Both the position numbers and the translations under genes were made by a program. From Didymodactylos carnosus (taxonomy: Eukaryota; Rotifera; Eurotatoria; Philodinida; Philodinidae), in NCBI GenBank assembly GCA_905250885.1, contig CAJNOQ010001784.1, forward strand, positions 1 through 28,563: a stretch of DNA of 28,563 bases. The letters run 5' to 3'. The notes under the pieces are model-generated. The model worked only from the letters and a program-made list of their open reading frames with translations, was not told the origin of the DNA and searched no databases. Positions 11,482 to 22,671 of the stretch are shown here, in pieces. Numbering within the stretch: position 1 is the stretch's first letter; every line of letters starts with the position of its first letter.

Positions 11482-14400
11482 TTACACACTTGATATTGAT
11501 CTTATAGGTTCTTTTTTTGTACGACTATTAATAAAATCATCAATGGTATAAATTTTAGTCCAGTCTATCTGTGTGGGTTTGTAACAGAATATTTTATAGC
11601 CAATCAAATCGACATAATTCTGAATAATACCCAAACTAAAACGTACAATAAAAAATTAATCTCTGCATGGCTCTTCAGTATATTTAGACGATAAGAAGCA
11701 AAAAAAATTTACCTATAGGGATTATGAAATGATCCATTCGGCGTTCGAAAATGTTTATAACGCCAGATGTTCATTCGTTCATTTGTCGTATAACCGCTTC
11801 CAATCTAAAAATAGCCTTTTTTTCACAAAAGTTATTATTATAACTAAGAAGATTTTGTAGCCTAATAAAACCCTAGAGGCAGTTGCATTATTTTCGAATT
11901 TTTCTGAAACTGCAAAGAGCTGAGATATCAGGATATAGAAAAATCGATCAGTTTAGTCATTAGTAAAAGATAAATGGAAGCTCTTATTTACTTGAACTAA
12001 TATCGAACTTAATAAAGCTGATATCCAAATAATATGTACACTAGCGATGAATGTGAACCAAAAGACAAACGGTGAACACCTTGGAACAGAAATAATAACT
12101 TCCCACATCGTCTGTATAGTTTGAATTGAATAACATTCATGAATGAAATCTTGAACGAAAAGATAAAAATACAATAACATTGAAACGGTTGTTAATCTAG
12201 TTTACTACGATGATCATTACACGAATACTCACATAAATATGCGCCATGCAGATATAACCCCAAACATAATGGAGTGAAAAAGAGAAAACCAGTAAAATAG
12301 GAAAGATTTTTATCTCCTTTAAATAAAAGAGAGATAAAATAGATAATGTCAAATGTCCAAAGAAACTTTGATTTTTATGCTTACCAATACAATTGTCCAC
12401 CCACTAAAATGAAAATAGATTAATAATTTCGTCTGCTCATTTTTATCATTTGATGCTTACGGGGCAATGATGATCGTATTTCGCTACACAACGATTGCAT
12501 TCACTACAATGTTTTGATCTTAATGGACGATAAATGAGACATGATGTACAAAATGTATCAAGATGAAATGTGTCCTGTTCGATCATCTGAATAATAGTCT
12601 AAATGAGAAAAAAAAATTGATTTTGGTAGAAAAATTTAATTATCATGTTGTTTTTACACGTAATTGCTGATCGCGTTTTGATTGTATAACGCCAGGATCA
12701 CTTTTCTGAGCTTTATAAAAATTGTACCACGAAAAATACGTGCATATAAATTGAAACAGGAATGAAAAAGAAAATATTTGAACATCTGTTAGCAGTTAAG
12801 AATGAATATATAACATTTTCTTGTTTAAACTGCAAAAGTACCGTATACGTCAATAAACTGAAAAGGATACGTTTAAGAAAAACGAATAAATAAATAAAAT
12901 AAAGCCAGAATATGGATGCAATTGCAATCGAAACAGGGATATCACGATGAACGTTTTGATCAAAAAATATCCTGAATGAAAAAAACAACATTTACCAACG
13001 TAACAATATACATGTCATCAATTTTCGATACTTACACAGAATATCCACGAACTGCGAGAAAGAAGAGGACAAATATAATTAATTTATATATGATCCATAC
13101 ATCCATTTGAATCAGAAATCCAACTAGAATCAAGACAAGGTATGGTAACATTTTTGTGGCAAAACGTCGAATGGGCTGAAAGCGAAAAAAAATTTCTCTG
13201 AAATAAATCGAACATTCATTGTACAAAATGAGAGAATACTCTATCAAAACGCATCCATATTGGTTTATCATTGTTGTCGTAAGTTAATTGAGCTATGATA
13301 TATGTTAAACTCTGATTTTCATGTTTTAATGCCAGTTCAAATACATCTACACCCTGAAAATAGCAGACATATCTTTAATTTTTTACTGCAACTATTTGAT
13401 AAACACTTACCTCTGAATTTTTAATACTTATTGATGCACCATTGTCCAGTAACGATCGAATAGCATCAACATTATTACTCATTACAGCATAATGTAATGC
13501 TGTATTCTGATTTTCAACATTTTGATAATTCACACGAGCACCAAGACGAATTAGTAATTGAGTAGGATCACGACTAAAATGATAAACAATGTGAAGTTAA
13601 ACTAAAATATTGACGAAAAAATTATAGCATACCTACGACATCTGTAACAAGCGTGCATCAATGATGTCATTCCACTTTTATCTAGTGTTTCAACATCCTG
13701 TCCTTTTGCAATCAAATAGGCTACCATTGCTGTATGACCAAACATACTAGCCAAATGAAGACTCGAAAATCCTAAATAAATAATATCGAGATATTCAAGT
13801 GAATAGGATTTTGTTTACCGCGAAGGCGTGATTAAAATTCTATGAAATAAGTGCTAATAAAGAGCAGTTATATGTCTATAAACGAACCTTCTCCGTCTAC
13901 AATATCAGCTTTAGCTCCATAAGATAATAACAATACAACCGCTTCTAATTTTCCATCTCGTATCGCCCAATGAAGCGGTGTTGAACTCAACGTTCCACCT
14001 ATACAATTAACTTTTGCACCATTCTCAATTAGAAATTTTGCTATGTCAACACGATTATTGATAGCTGCCCAATGCAATAAAGTAATATTGTCAGGCAATA
14101 AGGTGTTAACATTAAAACCGTTTTGAATTAAATCAACCACACGATCGAAATAGCCATATTGCACAGCTCTAGAATAAAGAAAACTATTAATTCGTTTCAA
14201 ACAGATAAATAATACTTTCACGTACGTAACTATATCAGCTGTATGAGGATCAGGTGCAGAGTCTTCGATCATTTTTTGAACCGGATAAGGAACAGAACTA
14301 TTTGTTCCATTACTGGTTAATGAAGGCTAGAATGATCAAACAAAAATAAAATCAACCATTACGCACAGCTATAATGTAACAAGTCGTCTGTGGTAGAATT

Positions 14401-14506
14401 TAGCAAAGATCTACCAGTGAATAGGTTAAAATTAAAGAAAAGAAAATTAATTCACAAAAGCAAGCTACAACAAAATTGTTTCTAGAATCACCTGCGTTGA
14501 ACTCAT
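11482..14506 (-). CDS. ZDHHC17: Ankyrin-repeat DHHC palmitoyltransferase (ZDHHC17/HIP14-like)
   Basis: Fourteen exons: 14506-14492, 14326-14226, 14168-13888, 13771-13633, 13573-13411, 13353-13240, 13175-13036, 12971-12871, 12785-12658, 12598-12461, 12403-12233, 12111-11992, 11804-11713 and 11635-11482. All phases close, giving 618 aa (human ZDHHC17 is 632). Residues about 40-270 carry six or seven ankyrin repeats ([56 protein letters not shown]). Hydrophobic segments follow, then the Cys-rich domain CTSC...HCSECNRC with catalytic DHHC at 436-439, WVDNC after it, and a TTxE motif (TTNE, 543-546). The known role is S-acylation of synaptic and trafficking proteins at Golgi membranes, with the ankyrin domain recruiting substrates. 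Exon 1 encodes only five residues and is the least certain exon. The membrane segment after the DHHC motif is about 12-15 residues longer than in the human protein. ZDHHC13 is the alternative name; the intact DHHC argues for ZDHHC17, because human ZDHHC13 has DQHC. Confidence 0.95.
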
Positions 14507-15675
14507 ATTGATTTTCTTCTCTGTTTATTTACAATAATCACACCGTTCTTCCTTCTGCTCATGATAGTCAATCGAAATAAAAATTTTCTTATTAATTACG
14601 CTTGTCATGCGAGAAAAATTTTAGAGAAATATCACTACAACTGACCCGTTAGTTTTGTGACTCAGATAACTATTCGTTTCTTTCTTTCTTGCCAAAGGCT
14701 ACCATACATTAGTAACGAAGGAAAAGGTCGCCAACAAAAATGGCCATAAGATTCGCTACAACTACATTGAGTCGTTATAGGTTTTATACGAGAAACATTG
14801 ATCGTAGCGAATCGTTTGCGTAGCCTTTTATCTTAATTAACAAAACAACTATAAACAAATACTAATTAGAAAAATAATCGAATAGTTCAGACCTTGATGA
14901 ATGAAATTATTATAGATGTCACTCTGCGACCAACTGTAATTTTCGATTAGACTTTTCTCAACCAGTTCTAGGAATTATCGAAGAAAGCCGGTTTATTCCT
15001 TTGAAAAACAGTATGTTCTTGTTCATATATCTCTTTCACCATGGTATCAATCTATCTGCGTCGCATCGAGCAGTGACCAATCGCACAGCATAAAATCAGA
15101 TGTATAACCCTAATGGGCGTTACGTTGCTATTATTGAGATTGTAACTTCTACCATGGCTTTTTATTCCTTGCTAATATGATGTAAACAAACAAAAAGTCG
15201 TCGTTATCGTTAAGCGAGAAACCAATCAAACGTGGATTATGCACAATAAATATAAAATGAGTTGCAAAAAAACAAAAGCTATTAATAACATGAAATGATC
15301 TTGGTAGTACTGAACTGCTAGAAATGAAAAAACGGTTGATTTCAATTATCACACCTTACCTGTATAGAAAACCCAACCGCAGTTATTCACATTACTATGG
15401 CTAAAATCGAGTCTTTCAATACCGTTGAAGCAATATTCAACCAAGCTCTAGCTTCTACGCGACAAAGTTTTTGACTAGCCTAAACAATTAGCAATCAGAC
15501 TGGCTCCTTTTTACTGAAGAAAAACATTAGATCACTTTCTTAACAGATCGTCTATGATAAAGCGTCGTGGTGATTTATTTACTTTAAACCATCTTCATCG
15601 CTTATAATGTTTGGTGAAAAAATGTATACATCCATACTCTCGTTCTTATTTCAGACATTTTAATATTTTTTTTGT

Positions 15676-15795
15676 TGGCTACAAGCGGCAAAGCCGGGAG
15701 TGCTTCGGGGCTCAAGCATCTATGGATCTGAAAATGACTGATTTCGTGGGTGCTGAGTACCCTCCCCCCAGATTCGAAGGACTGAACACAGACTA
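15676..15795. other. GC-rich island, possible structured RNA or repeat fragment
   Basis: By my count, positions 15677-15780 are about 57% GC, in DNA that is otherwise mostly around 30%. It contains short perfect stems: cggc-aaa-gccg (15686-15696) and gggt...accc (15748-15762). It follows an eight-T run, and the plus strand ends in ACAGAC, faintly like an H/ACA-box RNA tail. A plus-strand frame runs through it but has no recognised homology. It could be an ncRNA gene, a short interspersed element or a transferred fragment; I cannot decide between these. Confidence 0.35.
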
Positions 15796-16751
15796 AAATC
15801 TATACAAATAAATAAGCAGTATTCATAGTGTTTATATGTATAGTGAAACATGTTCAAAAATGACTTTTTTCACAATACTTCTATGAAAAAAAGGTAGCAA
15901 CACTACAGGCTGCCATCTCTTTCTATGTATACTTCTTTCTTTCGTTTGTTTTTTTAGGCTGTGTTCATTACTATATTTATATATGTATATCTTGAACATA
16001 TACATACAACAGGGGTTTCAGTCTTTTTTTTTAGTTCTTACTATTTTATTCGATAATAGATCTGTTAATTCCTATTTTTCATTCATAGGAGCTTTACATA
16101 TTATACACAAAGTTATACGTTCAATTTCTAACTACGTAACACATCTTTTTCCTATACACATATTTTGTTATTGAAAATGAGAATTTTCTTCTCGAAACGT
16201 CGAATAATTTTAAAAAAAGATTATTAAAGTTTAACCTACTCTCTGTTTTTTAAAATAATTGATTCAGTTACTTTTCAAACTGTATTTGGCTAGAAACAGA
16301 TAGAGCATTACAATTTTCGTCAATCGAAAGCCAAGATTTTGGTACCATTTTTCCATCCATCAAAAAAAAAGTTTGAACATCTCTTTTAAGGTAGGTTCTT
16401 TAGAGAATCTTTGAAAAACCATATAATTATTTGAAAACTCTGTAATAGCCATAGATCAGTTTTTTTTCATGGATTGATCGTGCAAAGTGTCCTCTTCGAA
16501 ACGACCATCCAGTAAGACTCCTTCAGAAAAAGTTGATTACCTACAACTATTAGAGCAATTCGCCGCCTCTGTTTGTTCGATAAGTTATTGATGTCCCTTT
16601 TTACTCGATCAAAACAATCATATAACAAGAAAGTTCTACACTTTTATTCTGTTAACGAAAACAAAATAAAGTACTATTTTCATAGCCTTTGTTGTCAATT
16701 TCGTATGAAGAAAAGGAGTAAACATCAATGAATAAAGAGAAGAAAAAAGTA

Positions 16752-16780
16752 GTACAACAACAATAACAACAACAAAAACA
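16752..16780. repeat. CAA-type trinucleotide repeat
   Basis: Imperfect (CAA)n with interspersed taa units on the plus strand. Its complement encodes the Cys-rich run of a spurious minus-strand frame. Confidence 0.6.
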
Positions 16781-18135
16781 AGAGACTATATCGACCAAGA
16801 GCAAATATGTACAATATGTCACAAATACCAGAGCGTGCCCCATTTTAGAATACAACATGAGCGAAAGAGATCGTATATAACCCATAATCGAAAGCATAAA
16901 AATAATAATACTACGAGCGAATCAACTGAAAACTAAAAAAGAAAACAATAACGAGAATATAAAAAAAATATGCTTAATAAAATAATAATTTGAGACAAAA
17001 AACGTACATTTCCGGAGGAAAGATAATATATCTGGAACAAAAAAATCTAATTCGACAAAAATGAACTCCACATATTGCGAAAACAAAAACATATGGCACA
17101 TAGAAATAATAGTAGAAGATAAAGTTTGTACAGTGTAAAAAGGAGAAAGAGAAAGAGTTAGATTGTTTACTTCATTTTTAATTTTAGACGTATCTGTACA
17201 TGAATGTTTTTATTTCGTTTGATGATTCTGGAATTATCCTAAATATAGAAAACTAGAATAACCAAACAATTCAAATGACGTTTTAAGAGTCTTGAACTTG
17301 AGACACTAAGCAGAGTTGCAAGGTCCATATCTCATCCAGCTACAAAAACTGTAAGTCCGAAATTTTTTAGTATGTATAGAGAGAGCATGCGTAACTGATA
17401 TGATATAAATTATAATAACGCTGATAGAATTGGTTTTTAGTGTCCCTTGGACATTGACTACTGGCAATGAGTCAGTGGCACAAAATACTAGTTAAACCAA
17501 ACTTTCTTTTACTACGTCGTCTACTAACAATGGAATCGAGTTTTTCGATTACAAACCATAATAAATATCGAGGAAACGAGCTTTTAGTTTAGAAGGATTA
17601 GTTTATATCGTTTGCAGCAGTACATATCGTACGTTTTCTTGTATATAGTCATTATCGTTCAATATTGAAAAAAAATATAGACAAAAGCCAAAGATGGTCT
17701 AGTCGTCACTTTTTTTAGTCTGAACCGTATAAAAAGCTGACTAAAGGCATTTTCTAAAGGTAAAATTCTCAATGATTCATTTTTCCAAGAACACGTTTCG
17801 GTTTCTGTCGTTTTAAGCAATTATTGTACTCATTCTGTTGAATATTTTTTACATGTTATCTTGTTTATTTCATTTTTTTGAAGCCCGAACTTAACGATAA
17901 TTAAACACTATACAGTTTTCTCTAGTCTCGAGTATAGCAAATATAAGAAACATTTTCATAATAATCATAAATTTCACATGACTCACTTGAAAGTAATCTG
18001 AAGCAGTATATCAAGTTTATTGAGTCTTTTCCCTCGGGTTCAAGCCGTACGAAAATGTGACTTATCCATCTTTGACAAAAGTTCGACTAAAAGTCACTCA
18101 TACTTCTCCATTCTTAGATTTAACTTACAGTTTAC

Positions 18136-20220
18136 TTAATCGATTCCATTACCAACTGAACGCCTTTCTCTATTTCCAAGTATAATATTATTTAAATCAA
18201 GTCCGGAACTAAGAAATAATTTTGTTGATGTTGTTGCTTGTGCATGAGATGATGGTTCTTCTACAACTATTTGTTCATCATGAAGATTTTTTTTTCTTGC
18301 TGTTGATCGTTGTTTTTTAGATGATACTGTCATTGATGTCGTTGATACGATAGCAACTGGTGTTGATTTTCGTTTTTTCAATTGTTGACTTGATGGGTGT
18401 GTAACGGTTACATTCGCCATTGCTTTTCGAATTTGTTTTAAATCTTGATTAACACTCGTATTGGATTTTGACAAATGAGAATGAAAATCACCAGTAGAAC
18501 TTTTTCGTTTTTGTCTGTTTTTATTTGCTTGCTGCAAATCATTCGTTGATAGAACACTTGATCTAGTATGGCGATGATTTACAATCGGTGTTGACTTTTT
18601 CGGTGGTTTTTGTTCTGCAGGTGTTGATGCTGTACGTCTAAATAAAAATAATTTTGTTATGTGAAAATAATATATGATCAAAATTCAAATATAAGTGAGA
18701 AAAACCTTTCATAACTTAAAGCCTATTGAAAGATAAAAAGTATCAGATCAATATACGTTTTGTTGTTAGTGATTTTTAGCAAAATCTTTTAATCTCTCGA
18801 ATGGATTTAAAAGCTTAAAGTCATGCGACACGATGCATATAAGAAATAAAAAAATAGCCTGTGAAGATCTTGTACTTTATCTCATCTCCTGAAGTAATTA
18901 TGCGGCTATGATTTACAACCTTTGACAGTTTATAGCTGTTAGTCAATAACAAATATGTGATCCTGTTTAGTGACGTTGATCTCAGTCGCAAAACCGTGGA
19001 GAAAGTGAAGATCTCTAAAAAAACGTTTTGTTCAAGAATGCTACCGACAAAACATCTATTATCTATCGAGGGATGGTCCTATTGGTCACTTGGTTTTTGA
19101 TCGATCTGAATATTTATAGTAAAGTAGAAACTTTAACTCTCAAATTTAGCCCTTTCGTATATGGTCTTATTATTATTTACCTCAATTTTACCCGTTCTTC
19201 AATTGATAATGATGGTGAACTAGGATCATCCGGTTTGAAACCTAATATTTTCATCCAATTTTGATTAGTGTCACTATTATCGTATTTCTTTTTATTTATT
19301 ATTCGACTGTGAGGTGGTTGCTGTTTATCTACTTTCGATGTAGGTGTAGCTGTTTTTGTTTTTCTACGAAGTGAAGAGTGTTGTTGTCGATGATAATCAT
19401 GATCAATTATTTGTTTTGATTTTGTTGTTCGAGGTGATACTTTCATTTGAATATTTTTCTTTATATTGGATGACAATGTTGAAGATTTATTTCGTTGTCT
19501 TTTCGTTGGAACTAAATGTTTGTTTTCCACAAATACTGTTGAACTGGAAGTACGATTAGATGATCGTATACGTTTATTCATCACTGCAACGGTAGTTGGA
19601 TTGGTGTTTGTCATTGTTGTTGATGATGTTGTTGAAAATGATAACAGTGAAGTATTTTCTTTATCACTCGAATTACGATCAACTGATACGGAACGAAACG
19701 GGGAGGATGTTGAAATAGCCGATTTTGTTTGACCACCTGTAAAGAGAAAAATATGTTACCAGAGACTCTGATCAGTAATATGATATTTGGCACTTTACTA
19801 CTGAGAAATGTTGCTACTACTTCTGTATAAAATGATTCTTTTAAAATTTTTCTATAGTGACTTATGCACACACAATGATTTTTCTGCTGCCTCATGTCGC
19901 ATTCAAACGCAATCTCGACTGAGTGCGTATCAGTATCGTTCCATTCGAAACACAGTTTATTTATGTGAGACAGAAAGTGAACTGCAAAAGAATACTGATG
20001 ATATTTTAATTTTTCTTTGAGTGAGAAAAATTAGTTAAAAAATTCTACGGTTCGAGTTGCGACCTGTATAAATTGATTAAAGTATTTAAAGACAATAAAG
20101 GAAAATATAGAATATAAAATACATACGTAAACGTTTTGATGATTTTCTTTTCTCATCAAAAACATTGGAAGGTGGTAATGAATACGAATGATCTTTCAAA
20201 AATGGATAATCATATATCAT
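18136..20220 (-). CDS. Unrecognised basic Ser/Thr/Lys-rich protein with KEN motif
   Basis: Three exons: 20220-20127, 19736-19181 and 18637-18136. The introns are 390 and 543 bp, the phases close, and the product is 383 aa. The protein is strongly basic, rich in Ser, Thr, Lys, Asn and Gln, and apparently disordered, with many Lys/Arg clusters that resemble nuclear-localisation signals (KKRKS, KRQRNK, RQKRKS). It has several S/T-P sites and a KEN triplet in SDKENTSLL (residues about 54-62), a possible APC/C degron. The most structured stretch is NWMKILGFKPDDPSS just before the second intron. I do not recognise the family. A chromatin or cell-cycle protein is a guess from composition. The ATG at 20220 follows a plausible acceptor ending at 20230, so a non-coding or short coding upstream exon may exist. 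Confidence 0.75.
18638..19180 (-). other. Intron 2 of the KEN-motif gene
   Basis: A 543-bp AT-rich intron. The plus-strand frame at 19028-19264 straddles the exon boundary and is a shadow. No repeat or extra exon is visible. Confidence 0.6.
19737..20126 (-). other. Intron 1 of the KEN-motif gene
   Basis: A 390-bp intron whose phase joins codon C|GT exactly. Frames seen in it on both strands are short and unsupported. Confidence 0.6.
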
Positions 20221-21491
20221 TGTTCGTCCCTGTTATTATTTCAAAAAGTGTCGTAATTGTATTTTGACAGATGAATTGCTAAAGACTCGTCACAAGCAAC
20301 TATCTCTTGTTTAATTCATAACTATCGAAGAAATCTGTAAACGACAATAAATTATTAAACAAAGAATCATAATTGTATGCTTATGAAGTAAGGATGAAAC
20401 AGGATTATCGTGTAGTAGGCATAAACATAAAAATTTATCATCTATCATTATTTTCAGTTGGATACTTCCATTAGATAAAAGATATAAAATGAAAGATGTC
20501 TTGTCTCGTCAACAAGAAGCAAAGAGCAAGCTATAAGCGGTATTACGACTTCTAATACAAGCCAATCAGATATTAACTTCCAATGCCTCGTTTCTTTGTT
20601 ATCAAAATAATAGTTTTGCTATATTTAATATCGTCTATATAAATGTACAAGGATGATAATAGATAATGCAGTAGCGAGGGAAAAAAAACAGATTGAGTAC
20701 ACGTTCTTATGGTTAAGGATGAAATGTATTCTACGTTTTTATATGTTGTTTCAGAATAAACATCTTCAATGAGTGATCTAAAGAGCTTCTTCCTCACACT
20801 CCTGATCTCCCTAGTTTCAGAAAGAATCTTCCGCCGAACAAATGTTCAAAATAAATAAGCAAAGAGAAGGAATAAAATTCAATCCGCAACAGGAGTGTGC
20901 AACCCTTGTATTAACACTAGGCTAACAAAAGATAGATTCACAGTCACATTTATCATTTTTATTAAATACATATAAATTGATGGAAACTGGTACTGTTTTT
21001 GTTCTTGCCTTATTGATCATTAAGTAAATAGCAATTGGTTTATGTGTTGACAAATACTCTACAGCTTAATTTTTTTATCGTGAATTTTTAGACTGAAGAA
21101 TTTTATTTTTAAACAAAAAAGCTATGATATTTATAATACGATCGAGTTATGTAGCAAAATATGTCGCTAACAGTTACTCGGCAACTACGACATCTTCGTA
21201 TAAACAAAACATCGTGCTTAGATAATACTAGTACTTAGTTTGAACTATTATTATGATTAGTTGTTGCCTAAACTATGCTAACAGAACTGTAAGTTGAACT
21301 GAAATTCTAGGATGTTTTTCTTGCGATCCGATTCTTTTTAGTCCTTGTGAATTGTTATTCTGACCAGAAGAAAGATTCTTGTTTATTATTTATTAAAGTT
21401 AAAAAAACCGTACGATTAAACATTGAAATCGTCTAATTTGTGTTGACCACCGCAGTAGTTCGTATTCCCAGGTCTATGATTACAACCATCC

Positions 21492-21554
21492 TATACGGTC
21501 GTATACGTCAAATTACGACGACGTAATTTGACGTATACTATAGTATACGGTCGT
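21492..21554. repeat. Perfect 17-bp-stem hairpin between 11-bp direct repeats
   Basis: gtatacgtcaaattacg (21501-21517) pairs perfectly with 21522-21538 around a four-base loop. Both sides carry the direct repeat tatacggtcgt (21492-21502 and 21544-21554). The arrangement resembles a minimal mobile hairpin with a target duplication, or two short inverted units; no coding sequence is involved. Confidence 0.75.
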
Positions 21555-21811
21555 GAATCAATAACCTGGCTTTTTTTATCGTTGTCTATCCTAATATTGA
21601 TTCAAATATTAATTTGTTTTTCTCGTTTTCATTTTATTCCGTGTGAGTTAGAGAGCATTAGTGCTGTTTAATTGATCAATGGTAATCAACGTACTTGAAA
21701 TAAATCAGCACTATTAGTAAATCATTAAGCAACCAAGTAGTTTGGATATCGAAAGTGCGTCTTTGTTTTAAGACAAAAATCTTTAATTTTAAAAAGGGTA
21801 GGTCTATTGAC

Positions 21812-21846
21812 ACCCCCGGGGTGGCAGCAGGGAGCTATTGACAGCC
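21812..21846. repeat. Short GC-rich palindromic patch
   Basis: caccccc-ggggtg is a near palindrome, and ctattgaca(c/g)ccc occurs twice about 30 bp apart. It is isolated in AT-rich DNA. Its function is unknown. Confidence 0.4.
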
Positions 21847-22117
21847 CAGAATACACTTATACACTGCAAAAATGTGTTATTTAATAAAGACCATCATCTC
21901 CAGGTAACATGCAAGTATTCCAGTGGCTCACTCTCATGCACAGCCACCCAACCCACCCGAAATCACCTCTCATAGGTCGGCAATTTCAGAACTAATTCAA
22001 CATAACACTTTGAATAACATATTACATACAAGCGAGGAATGAGTTGATAGAAGCTTTATTCTGTCAGAATACAGGCAGAAAAGTATTCCATTATAGTATT
22101 CTAAACTAAAACTATTG

Positions 22118-22222
22118 AAAAACACAAAAAATCAATTTTGTACGAATAGAGATTGGAACATATGAACTTAGCTTTGCAGTAAACTGCAAAACTAAATCCA
22201 CTGTTCTGTGTCTATATTCTGT
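22118..22222 (-). repeat. Dispersed repeat, copy B
   Basis: This is the reverse complement of copy A at 1624-1735, in opposite orientation. Both copies share the agtaaactgcaaaactaaat core and the attttgtacgaat segment. A small additional palindrome, gcagtaaactgc, lies in this copy. Confidence 0.6.
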
Positions 22223-22671
22223 GCAACGATTGAAGTTGTGCAATTGATTAGATGTTATAAATGAGGAATGAGTTCAATAGATTATCAATATGTCTAATCA
22301 ATGATGGTTCAAAATGGCTAATTATAGCCAGTCTTTAATCACAATGATTGGGAATGAATGAATCTGAATGATTGGGATTTATGAAAAAATAAGTCTTATT
22401 CGAATTTTTATGTGCACGTCTACTAAAACTTTGACATTTAAGAAAACACACGTTTTATAGAAAGGCTTTTACGCTTTCCAGAATTGATGTGCGTATAATC
22501 TTGTACAATACTCGTTACACACACCTTTACACAGAATAACATGCGATATTAAACATTCAAACTGATTAATTCCAAGCAGTCATTAATCGTCTAAAATAAC
22601 GTCTTCATAAAAGGAAAATATCAATAAATTTATATATCAAAGTAAATCATGAAATTATAAATAAATCACCT

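Larger units (their letters stand above)
14507..18135. other. Long gene-poor interval upstream of ZDHHC17
   Basis: About 3.6 kb with no gene that I can support. It holds the ZDHHC17 upstream side, the small nested palindrome near 14694-14828, the GC-rich island at 15676-15795 and a CAA-type simple repeat at 16752-16780. A short plus-strand frame at 15397-15474 (starting MAKIESFNTVEAIF) looks somewhat codon-like but has no splice partners that I can identify. Confidence 0.5.
20221..22671. other. Intergenic region with hairpin and dispersed repeat
   Basis: This separates the two unrecognised minus-strand genes. It contains the perfect hairpin at 21501-21538 with flanking direct repeats, a short GC-rich palindromic patch at 21812-21846, and dispersed-repeat copy B at 22118-22222. 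The minus-strand frame at 20573-20797 begins with a slightly codon-like MRKKLFRSLIEDVYSE but degrades afterwards and has no splice sites that I trust. Confidence 0.5.

Noticed and set aside
12842-12971. Alternative exon 8 of ZDHHC17 ending at a GTACTT donor with a 56-bp intron
   Set aside because: The phase does not match the next exon. The donor at 12870 closes the phase and gives a length close to the human protein.
14694-14828. Nested short palindromes aaaggctac/gtagccttt and attcgctac/gtagcgaat
   Set aside because: The 9-bp arms are asymmetrically spaced, weak compared with the other inverted repeats, and could be chance.
15397-15474. Short plus-strand frame starting MAKIESFNTVEAIF
   Set aside because: Codon-like, but only 25 aa, with no supported donor or downstream exon.
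15770-15780. gattcgaagg as a possible tRNA B box
   Set aside because: No matching acceptor stem, A box or cloverleaf can be drawn around it.
20573-20797. Minus-strand 74-aa frame upstream of the KEN-motif gene
   Set aside because: Only its first third looks coding, and no splice sites link it to the gene; possible but unsupported.
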